The position numbers and the translations under genes were made by a program. The notes beneath the pieces were generated by a model. That model was not told the origin of the DNA. It ran no database searches and saw only the letters and a program-made list of their open reading frames with translations. Shown here piece after piece: positions 13,801-25,626 of a stretch of DNA of 64,000 bases; the first letter of the stretch is position 1, and every line of letters begins with the position of its first letter. Source of the stretch: Micropterus salmoides (Eukaryota; Chordata; Actinopteri; Centrarchiformes; Centrarchidae); assembly GCF_014851395.1 (NCBI RefSeq), contig NW_024040040.1, positions 14,559,403-14,623,402 of the forward strand, given 5' to 3'.

Positions 13801-15977
13801 TGGAAAATGACTGGAACAAAATATCGATTTGAACAAAACTTGATTTTTGTCGACTTATCGATTAATACAACACTGCATTACAAAAAAGCCTTTTTAGCAA
13901 GTTCTTTGGAACCCTGTGTGAGATCAGTGAACTGACTTTGTATGCTCCTCCAAGGACTGAACCAACATCTGCTGGAAGATTGAGATCTCCTCCAGATTCC
14001 CCTGAATTTGACTGATGTCAACACTGCTGAGTCTGCAAGACAGAGGAGAGCAGATATTTATGATTAAATACAGTTCTTGGCTCTAACCCTCATCAATATG
14101 TTACATATATATTTGTACATTAACGTAAATGTTCTCCAGATCAGATTGATTTCTAATGGTTGACACAGATAAAACAGATAAACTCTGAATTATATCAATT
14201 CATGTTTGTATGTAATCCAATCAAAATGGATCACACATTTTCAAAGAAATGCTGTTATAAATCAATCAATATACCTGCCAATCTCCGATACAGTAGTGGG
14301 ATAGTAAATCATGTGCAATGCATTTTGTAATAAACTGTATGTAAAATCTGATACTGTAAATAACATCCAGCGTGTATATACTGGTATTGCATTAGATATT
14401 GCTAGACATGTGTGTACCTCTACCACAAAAATCTGACTGAATAAACAATAGAAAGTGTAAAAATAACTCCACCTGTCTGTGGGGTGAAGTGAGCGCAGGT
14501 ATGAGCCCAGGAGACTCTGTAGCTCCCTCGAATATTCACTCTCTGCTTCCAGGATGTTTTGTAGGACCTGACATGACCCACACATACACATACACACACA
14601 TTTATATTTATTACAGTGAGTGATTCAAAGAATAAATAATGGGAAAAGATATGAGAGCAGTTTTAAAATGGCAGTACTGAATGCTGTTGCCCATAAAAAT
14701 TCCCATTCCCATAACTTATAGATGAAAGTACTATTAACATATTAATCATATCATAATCATATTATCATATTACTTCGTAAGATTTATTCCAAAAAATATA
14801 AAATATTCCAAACATTTTTGTGCACCAGCTAGGCTCAACGCTGAAAATGAGAAGCAGAATTAACGTAATCATCAACTATTCTGATCATTAATAATTGTTT
14901 GAGTCACTTTTTAACTTGTTTTATATAATGGTAAACTCAACATCTTTGGATTTTGTACTGTTTGTTGGACAAAGGAAGGCATTTAAAGACATCACATGAC
15001 ATTTGAAATACTGTTATGGGCGTTTTCACTATTTAATAACATTGATTAATCTGTTTGTCAAGAAAATATCTGCTGGATTAACAGATAATAATAAAAAAAT
15101 GTTCATTGTTTTAAAGGGTGAAACAGAATACAACAAGAGCCAATGAATCTCTGCAGCTGATAAAAGTTAAGTTAAAATACATAATTCAAATGTAAAATTT
15201 GGCTGAATGTGTTGGTAATTAGCATTATCCTCATCAAAGCACACACATTGTCTTCCATTCATGTGACAACAATTAGTTTTCTTTTTTCTGTCTGCATCAT
15301 TCAGAATACATTTCCGGAAATAAGACGAGACCCTAACACAATATCCTGCTAAATCGCTTTTTAGTGAGAGATGGATTTTGCATTAAGCTAATGGAGAGAG
15401 ATATCCGACTCAGCTGGAGCTGTAAAACCGACTGGAGTAGCTTTCCACAGGTCCGACCCCACAGGATAATTGGCTAATCTGTCCACAACATCCGAAACCT
15501 TTCAGGAATAATGTTTCTAATAATGAACTGCTGCATTTAATAACACATGTTGCTATGTCTCCCCTCGGGTCAGGGGGTAGTAAAGATTATTTATCTATAT
15601 AACATTTTTATGTATTCATTTTTCAATAAAAATTGATGTGTAAGAGGACACTGGCAAGAAGAATATGGTGGAAAACATTGGTATTTTCAAACTTGAAACA
15701 AAAGCGTGGCCCAAAAAAGCCCAAAGCCTGCATCTTCTACTTAAACAAGCTTCTGTTGTAAAGCTTTTTGGGATTCTCCGTTAGAAGAAAAAAAAAAACC
15801 TTTTTATTAAAACTTTTTTTTTTATATTGCACTCCTGTCTGGGAACAGCTTTGACTTCAGGCAGGGTCTATGAGTGAGTGAGTGTGTGAGAAAGAGAGAC
15901 TCAGGTACCCGAAACCAAAGATGGACTGTCTAGAGAGACTGCGGGGCAGCTTGTTGCATTATTAAAAATCACACACA

Positions 15978-16024
<47 letters not shown>

Positions 16025-19000
16025 ACAGAAGCCAACCCTAAGGCAAGGCTGCCCCAGAAATCACTGGAATGGAAGAAATAACCTACATTACATCTGCTAC
16101 ACTCACACACAGACAAAACACGCAGGGGTGCCATGCAGCCTCCACAAATGCTCATACAGACACAAAGACACAACCACACCATCATTAATTGGATGTGTGG
16201 ATGAAACATAATTGATCGTAACAGTCAAAAAGCACACACACATCACCCCATTAGTTTAACCTTAAAGCTATAGCAGCAGAGATAGATTCATTTCTGGGTG
16301 GAACTGTTGTATCTATCTGTGACCACTATGTTTTAAATCAGTTTTAATGCACACATGCATGCAGACACACACACACACACAGAGTTTCTCAAGAATAATG
16401 CTTACCACATTGTAGTAGGTCTTACTGATGATAGTGGTGTCAAAACCTTTGGGGGGGCTTTTCAGTGTCCCAGACTTTTGCTTGTCTGATGTCTTGTCTA
16501 TAAAGCAAGAAAGAGGGAGAGAACAATTCAGCGATTTGATGCACACAATAACAATGCAACATCAAGTTACACTTAAGGTGAGGAAAATAGTCAAAATAGT
16601 ACATGTTTTGCTCCTATCGGTGACACAGGTTTCTGTTTGGCTTGGAAACAATAGTAACTGGGTAGACTGCAACAAACATAGCTGAAAGAGATAGATGTGC
16701 AAAACCACATTAAAGCTATTTAAATCTCTTCCACTGACTGAATGTTTTAATTTACTGACTCCACAATGTCATGTCATTTCCCTGTCCTCGTTATTGTTTT
16801 TTTCAGCATTGTATGGCCAACATTACCGCATGCTGTCATATCCTTCACTTTACTATTGTCCTTTGGAGTAATGCAATGTAAAGTCAGAAGAATAACAAGC
16901 ATTTTCTAGACAATGGGTAGCATAATGTCCTTTATAGACTTATCTGAAAGTAAAGGGCTACTTGAAGCTGAATCTGCTATAATCAGGATACTATAAAACA
17001 TATAGAGAGGTATTCTTCGCCTTGCTTTTCTTTTTTCTTTTAACCCTAATCTTGGTCTTTGCTATTCATGTGTTCGGAGTCTTCTTCAGACCAAAGCTCA
17101 GTTTCAATAACAATGATTTATGCCAGTAAAACAAGATGACAGGCATGTGCAACTTCAAATTCACCACTTTTTACTTGACAAACCACCACAATCATTGTTC
17201 AGTTTCCCTCCGGTGCAATCTTGCTATCTCACATAAAACAACTCCCACTGGCCATATGAATCTACTGCCATTCCTCTGTGCACCGTTATCATGGGCCTTG
17301 TTTTCTGCTGCAAGTCAGGAAGTTCTTTTCTATACAGCAGCTCTGGAACTTCCTGTCTTTGTGTGCTTGCTGAGCTTCCTTCCTTCGTTCCTGCCTTCCC
17401 TCCTCGGAAAGCAACACAACCAACCAACACAGTCAAACAAGACATGAGGTTAATGGCTCTTACAAGCACAGGAGGCAGCAGGTAACAGCCTCAAGAAGTC
17501 TACAGCGTTCAGTTTGAGGTCAAAATGCAAATTAATTTCTATGTTATTCTTATTCTTATTTACTATGAAAAACTCATCAATCATAAAATGTAAAAATAAA
17601 AATCTTTACACCATTTATAAACGCAGCAATTATCTCGAATTGTGAATATTTGTGAATAAAATGTTGTGACACAAAAATGAAAAGTTTAGATACATTTAGA
17701 TTCTTGTTGATTTAGATGAAAAAAAGTGGACAAAGATCTATTAAATAAGCTTAAAATGGCTTCATCTTCTCTCGATGTATTCACACACTCCGTAATATAA
17801 ACTCAAAGTCTCTGAATTTAATTTCTTCAATTTGTGTTGTAGTCAAGACCGCCCATACCGAGGCCAAGACAAGACCAAGACCGAGGGAGGGCAAGACCGA
17901 GTCAAGACCAAGACCAGTGTGGAATGAGATCATAGGTACTTCTGAAATTGATCTAAAAGATCCACATTCCCATTAAAGCACCCACATACAAACACTAACA
18001 GCTGAAATCAACGTAAGCATCTTTATTTAACACTCTTTTTCCATGCTTACTATCACGGGGAGGGATGGCAGTCGTTAACGGGAACAGCACATTTTTAATT
18101 AGGGTTATTGGTTGCACTTTAAGCAATCCGTTTTACATCCAGTCAAAGTTAGAATGTTAATAAATACATCAGACAAAGCAAAAGCAATTTATTGATATTC
18201 CCAAAGTTATGGTCTTGACTGGTCTTGAAATAAAATCCAGAGTCCTCAATGTCTGAGACCGAAACAAGACTGAGTACAAATGCAGTTGAGTCCGAGACGA
18301 GAATAAGACCATCAAAAAGTGATCTTGAGACCGGTCTTGAGTACTACAACACCAGCTTCAGTCCTTAAAGAAAGTTATGAAAGTCCTTAATCCCTGAGGA
18401 ATTTCTAATCTAATGAACCAAAATGAAAGCTACACACAAATTAGCAGCAGGTTAAAGTGTGTTTCAAGGATCATTAGGCCTTTCTACTTCCTTAAGAAAT
18501 CACAATACAACTAAACAAGGTAGTAAATCATTATCAGTAAAAACAGACCTGCAGGAAGTCCGTTTGTTCATGTGAATCTGTGTGTGTGTGTTTGGTTGTG
18601 TCACTGCTTTGAGAAAATCTTACACACTTGGGTCTACTAAAACGTTTGATACACAGTAGTATGTGCTTTATGTTTAACACAAGAAAGTGAATGTTTATTT
18701 TACTGCCATTCAAATTAGAACAGCAATATAATATTATTAGCTCTTATCTCGCTGTGCAAAATATTTCATAAACAAGCTGTTGTATAAAAATCAATGCAGT
18801 CAAGAATAGTACAAGTTACAGATGTTAACACAGGACTTGCAAGAAAGGTAACCAAACCATCAACTGACCAAAACAACAATAAGGAACTAGGAGCTTAATG
18901 GTGTACAACATTTGAAGCAACAAGAGCTGCACCCACCGCTTCCTTTTAGCTCCCGTACATAGTTACTGGGGAACCACCCAGACCTGCCGTTGATCGAGCC

Positions 19001-22000
19001 TTCCCACCAGCCCCCCTCCTCCTGCCGGCTCACGCTGATGATGTCGCCCTTGGAGAATGAGAGTTCGTCCTCATTGGTCTGCTGGAAGGGAAAGCGTGCC
19101 TTGACCAGCACGTGGCCACACCCACTGCCCTCTGACATGTCCTGAGAAAGAAGAAGACAGGGAAGATGGCACATTATTTACTAGTCGTGGTCAGAGAGGG
19201 TGGGTGGATAAACATCTTCATTATCATTACAGACGAATATCAGTTTTGTATATCTTCATGGTAACTCACCAGGCTGCGGTACTGAGGCTGCAGCAGTTTA
19301 GAAGAGCGACTCTGAGTGTTCAGAGAGTCAAATGACTTGATCCTCAATGTTGCGGAGTGCGGTACACACACACAGTCCCCAGAAACACCTAAATCTGCAC
19401 ACGGTGATTAAATTAATACTTTAGTTTAACAATTTAATTTCTAAAATTCATTTGAAACCATTGTAAGATAATGATACTAATGCTAACAATAAACCTAAAG
19501 AGCATTTATCAAAATGATATACAATAACATAATGACATTATCGCATATGATGCCAATACCCACACTATTAGAACTACTTTTAATAACAATATGAACAAAA
19601 ACATAAACTTATGTCACTTATACAAACATGATAAAAAAATTTAAAGACTGCAAACATGAAAAGTGTGCCCATGATTACAAACACAAACATGAATATAAAA
19701 CTAGTAATGATTAATCGATTAGTTGTCAACTAATAAATTTATCTCCAACTTTTTTGGTAATCATTTAATCAGTTTGAGTAATTGTTCTGATTTCAGCTTC
19801 TTAAATGTGAGTATTTTCTGGTTCCTTTCCTCCTCTATGACAATAAACTGAATATCTTTGGGTTGTGGACAAAACAAAACATCTGAGACTTTAGGAAACA
19901 CTGATCGACATTTCTCACCATTTTCTGGACCAAAATAATTGTTGCAGCCCTAATATAAACACAATAATCTTACCTTCAGTAGCTTTGTTAAGAGCAACTA
20001 AGGAGTTTAGGACCTTGGAGAAGTTCAGTGCCTGCAGGAGGTCATTGACCTCAAAAGACTAAAGGAAAGAAAACACAATGAAGAATATGAAATACATTTT
20101 GGAACAGCAGATGAGTTTGAGACAGAAGAGAAAAGAAAAACATGTACACACATTCATAATAAATGTACAGAGCATGACATTAACTAGCGCACAAGGACGC
20201 TGTCTTCCTGACATTTCCATGCATGTTTCTCAGACAGAGATGTGGTTATAAATAAAAAAAAAGGACCTATGAAGTTGGAACAATAACTACCACAACAGTA
20301 GTTTTCTAAAACACATTGTTACAATACAGTTTACTGAATGCATTCAAGAACAAAATCGTATTTTTAGAAATTGAGGGGTTTTGTCTTTACAGTACACTAT
20401 CGCTATTTAGCTTGGATCAGTACCTCATTACAAATTTACATTTTGAAAGCATGAGTCAGCCTTAAAAGGAAGAAATGCTGAGTTTAGCGGGGGGTTACAT
20501 CCCTGCTCCAACTGCAGTCTGGAGCAGGATTATTCAGAGTCTGAGCTCCCCCTTGTAATCTCCCCGTCACTCACACAGCCATAATCAACATACCCCTAAG
20601 GCCCCTAATCTTGTGTATACCACACACGGCCTGACTTCTACATTCCCAAGGCGTGAAGGTGGAGAAATCTGGGGCGAGAAAGTCAAAGCTGAACCAGAGA
20701 CCATCTTGCGATGGGATCACACAAGCCATGATGCCAAATCACTGTGTATGGTGCAACCAACCACATGAGAGAAGTGAGTTTGGCGAAACAGGTGAACGGT
20801 GCCAGATTTATACAATATGTCTAACCGTCCTCAACTTTTAACCTGTGTTACTTTTGACATATATGTGTTTTGCTGAAATAGTCCCTGGTTTGCTACAAGG
20901 AATGTACAGTCCCCTCCAAAAGTATTGGAACAGTAAGGCCAATTCCTTTGTTTTTGTTGTTTACCGAAGACATCTGGGTTTAAGATCAAAAGATGAGTAT
21001 GAGACAAGAGTTCAGAAATTCAGCTGTCATTTCCTGGTATTCACATCTAGATGTGTTAAACAACTTAGGACATATCACCGTTTGTATTAGACCACAGCAT
21101 TCTTAGGTGAACAAAAGTAATGGAACAAATAATCTTAAAGTAAATAACATTTAATATTTGGTGGCATAACCCTTGCTTGCAATAACTGCCTCAAGCCTGC
21201 GACCAATCGATATCACCAAACTGGTGCATTCTTCATTTGTGATGCTATTCCAGGCTTTTACCGCAGCTTCTTTCAGTTCTTGTTTGTTTCGGGGTGTTTC
21301 TCCCTTCAGTCTCCTCTTAAGGAGGTGAAATGCATGCTCAGGGTTAAGGTCAGGTGATTGACTTGGCCAGTCTAAAACCTTCCACTTTTTTCCCCTGATG
21401 AAGTCCTTTGTTTTGTTGGCAGTGTGCTTTGGGTCATTGTCCTGCTGCATGATAAACTTCCTCCCGATTACTTTCAATGCATTTCTCCGTAAATTGACAG
21501 ACAAAATGTTTCTGTCCACTTCTGAATTAATTCTGCTGCTACCATCATCAGTTACATCATCAATAAATATTAATGAGCCTGTTCCAGAAGCAGCCATGCC
21601 ATGACATTACCTCCACCATGCTTCACAGATGAGCTCGTATGCTTCGGATCATAAGCAGTTCCTTTCTTTCTCCACACTTTGGCCTTTCCATCACTTTGGT
21701 AGAGATTAATCTTGGTCTCATCAGTCCATAAGATTGTGTTACTGAACTCTTGCGGCTCATCTCTGTACTTCTTTGCAAATTTCAATCTGGCCTTCCGATT
21801 CTTCCTGCTGGTGAGTGGTTTGCATCTTCTGGTGTGGCCTCTATATTTCTGCTCTCTGAGTCTTCTTCCAACAGTGGATTGTGATACCTTCACCCCTGCA
21901 CTGTGGAGGTCGTTGGTGATGTCACTTACTGATGTTTTGGGGGGTTTCTTCACAGCTCTCACGATATTTCTGTCATCAACTACTGTTTTCTTTTCCTTGG

Positions 22001-25000
22001 CCGACCTGTTTGACGTCTGTTGCTCAGTACACCAGTAGTTTCTTTCTTTTTCAGGACATTCCAAATTGTTGTGCTTGCTATGCCCAATGTTGGTCCAATG
22101 GCTCTGATCAATTTTCCTTCTTTTCTCAGCATGACAATGGCTTGCTTTTCTCCCACAGACAGCTCTCTGGTTTTCATGTTGGTTTATCCTCTTTAACAGG
22201 AAATGCTGTCTTCATAGGTTTGAACCAAGGATGAAAACTTAGACTAGTCATGCAGAGCTATTTAATGTTTGGACAATCAACCTAAAAGGCAACACCTGGG
22301 CAACAAGAAACATCTGTCAGCCACATGTTCCAATAGTTTTGCTCACTTCAAAAATGGGTGGGTTCAAACAAAGGGTGATATGTCCTGAGTTGTTTAACAC
22401 ATCTAGATGTGAAAACCACAACATGAGAGCTGAAATTCTGAACTCTTGTCTCATACTCATCTTTTGATCTTAAACCCAAATGTCTTCAGTGAACAACAAA
22501 AACAAAGGAATTTGCCTTACTGTTCCAATACTTTTGGAAGCGACTGTACGTCATTGAATATGGGTATGGCAATTTGTTTTCTGTAGATCTGAATCTAGCC
22601 ATCTTGGCAAAGGTAATTCAGCGACTTAACATGTGGGCCAGGGACATAAGTGTGTGTGTGTGTGTTTCAGTGTCCTTGCTTGAACACTCTCATCTTCAAA
22701 CTTGGCCTTCGTTTTGATCTCAATTACACATCTGTAAAGGTTTGTGACTACATCTTGCACGGGTGTGACACTATCACTTTGACTAAATCTGTCCACAGAC
22801 AGACAAAGAGACAGACAGACCTACATATAAACACCTGGCAAAAATCTCAAATCGCTTCAGTGCAGTAGTGATCTCCAGGACCACACAGACTCAGTCACGG
22901 CTTTTAAACATCCTAATTTGGAACTATAAAAACTGAATTTAAAATGATCTCATATTATCATGATGAGAGCAGCCAGAAATAGTTGACAGATTGGATTTCT
23001 TTAATCTTATAGTAAAACTAGACAGTTCTTCAATGTCGTCCTCCTTTTAAAAATACACTTGGTCTGATTTATATACGCAGACTGACTGGTAGTCGGAGCA
23101 ATATGAACCCAACAGTTAATACACACTTTCACCTCTCCAACTGGCAATGGGCCAAGATACAATACAATATAATACAATGCTAATGTTGAGAGCACATAAT
23201 CACAGCATGTTTAAAACAAATGCCTGTGATTGGTCAAACAACTTACCTAATAATATGGAGCGCTTGATTTAGTGCTGCAGAGAAGGCATTGACTTTAAAT
23301 GCACAGAATCAATATACCACCCGATTAAGCTTAATTAACAGCAGAAGCCAAATTTATGATTGCGATTTGTATCTGATTCATTGTGTACCCCTGGTTCATC
23401 ATGGAGTCAAAACTCATGCACAGTTATATTAGTACTTGTTGTCCACTGTGTAATCCTCTTCCATTGGATAGACAGCCTGGCTCTTCCTCTGCTTGTCCAA
23501 TGAGTGTCTGGGAGAATTACTACGCTGATGTCAGTCAGGCTGCTGGTAATGGAGGCCTTGGCTTCCAGTATCATGGCTGACATGCCTCTAATCAACTTGA
23601 TTGGAAAATCTGCTGGCTGCCTGGTGTGTTGCATTACATCAGCCCACAATTCTCCTCTACTCCAATTCATCTTTTTATACTCTTTGCATTGCTCCTTCAC
23701 CAAAAGCCATCCCCCTCATTACTAACTGGGCTTTTAGGAACGTTAAAATAATGTTCCATGTCTGGAGCAAAACCTTGTTATAGGTCTACAGCCCAGGACT
23801 CCTGTGTTACATCATCTGTTCTGCTCCATTATGATTCAATGGCTTTTTCCATGGCTAAGATCAACATTGTGTGTATAAGTGTGGTGTCATTTTGTACAAC
23901 ACTACTCACTAGCCCTATCGACACGCGCACACACACACACACACACACACACTGTGCGGTAGGATATGACCCACTGTTGTGCAAACACAAAGGCACATAT
24001 ATACACCCTAATACATGTTTTTAAAGTCTGATAACAATACAGATGTATTTTAGATAAACATGCCAACAGTCAAACAAATATTTCCAGCTTCATATTTCTT
24101 ATATATAGTTTGATATAGATTTGACAGCTTAATCGAAAGTGAGAAAACCATAAGTATTTTTTAATGGCTTACCAATATTTATATCTGCATAATTACCAAA
24201 TAGAAAGGGTCCCTGCCAAAATAATTTTACACAACCTGGCAACCCAAAAGTTGTTAATCAGTGGCTTGTTACTGATCCATGAAAAATCAGTACATGATGT
24301 GCTTGCTATTAATAAAGCCAGTTATTATTTACAATTTTATAAAGGGTGACTTATAAGAAGGTAGTAACGGAACAAAAGATATTAGCACTGGTTTACATTA
24401 GTGTGTATTTGTCTTGTGAATCACTTAGTGGAGGCCACCTTATTGTATTTACCACTTTAACAGTGTGTTTAGATGTTTGAATGGCTACGAAACAAACATT
24501 TGAGTAAGTATAAACTAAACACAGACACACTAATTGTATTTTATTGTCTTATTATAAAGGAATATCTGAAAATATTAGGTTACTGTTATATAAATGACCC
24601 TGTTGCTGGCTACTGCCGTTAACAGGAGTAACGGCTAAACAACTACAGGATAAACAAGTGCTGATAAACAGCAGGACAAATGAGTTGATGAAAAGGTGGT
24701 TTAAAAGATGTATAAATGTTTGTGTGTGGGGCAATCTGTTTGCTAGACTTCATACTGTGTAAGTGCATGAATAAATGAATAATTGATACGTTAACTCACC
24801 TCCACACCGAAAGCCCCGCAGCCTTTAATATACTCTGTTATGTTCCTCTGACACTCGCTGTCGCTCCTCGGTTCTTGGAAGAACTACACACAAAAAGTAG
24901 CTAAATTAGCTTCAAATACTGAAACGAACTATTTAGCAAACTGTTAATGAAGGTGTTTAAGGTGTTTCCGCATGAAAACAACCTTTTTTCCCCAGGCGTT

Positions 25001-25543
25001 GCTGGTGCACTTGCCACTTGCTGCTTATCAGCATCAAGCTAGCTAATAAGTCACACTTCCGGTTCAAACTTTCAAACTAAAGCATTCATTGAGAGACGCA
25101 TTGTTTTTGTGTGTTTTCGGTAAAAGTTACACTTGCCATTCTCTTATTGCAGTTAATAATTAGATATATAGTTGTGGTAGATTAGTGTATCTTTATTTTC
25201 CCAGTTACTTTAGGGATTATTTAAGTTTTGAATAATGTCTTCCTCGCCTGTCAGTCACCTAACGTTAACTAAAGTCTATCTGCTATACTTGCATTAGGAA
25301 GAAACTCACTTACAAAGCTTATGTTACATGAAGTCTGATGCCGTCATGAAAGTAGACCAGCATTTCCTTCTGGAGGTACAATAAATAGTATAGCGGGTCA
25401 ACCATTGACGTTCTATGCCTTTATTTTGAAAAAAGCACTGCCTCACTCAGCTAACAGGCTAATTTGATGGAGAAGATCTACAATCTCCAGGGAAGTTGGA
25501 TAAGCCAAAGGAGGATATGACGTTGACAGGTTCATAGTCCATT

Positions 25544-25626
<83 letters not shown>

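Larger units (their letters stand above)
20059..24799 (-). other. arhgef7: arhgef7 intron 2
   Basis: A 4.7-kb intron containing the Tc1-like element and a (CA)n run. A moderately GC-rich, repeat-free stretch at about 20470-20720 (including CTGGAGCAGGATTATTCAGAG) could be conserved noncoding DNA; nothing coding was found. Confidence 0.5.

Noticed and set aside
21398..22234. Plus-strand frames of 68-108 codons
   Set aside because: Shadows of the Tc1-like transposase on the opposite strand.
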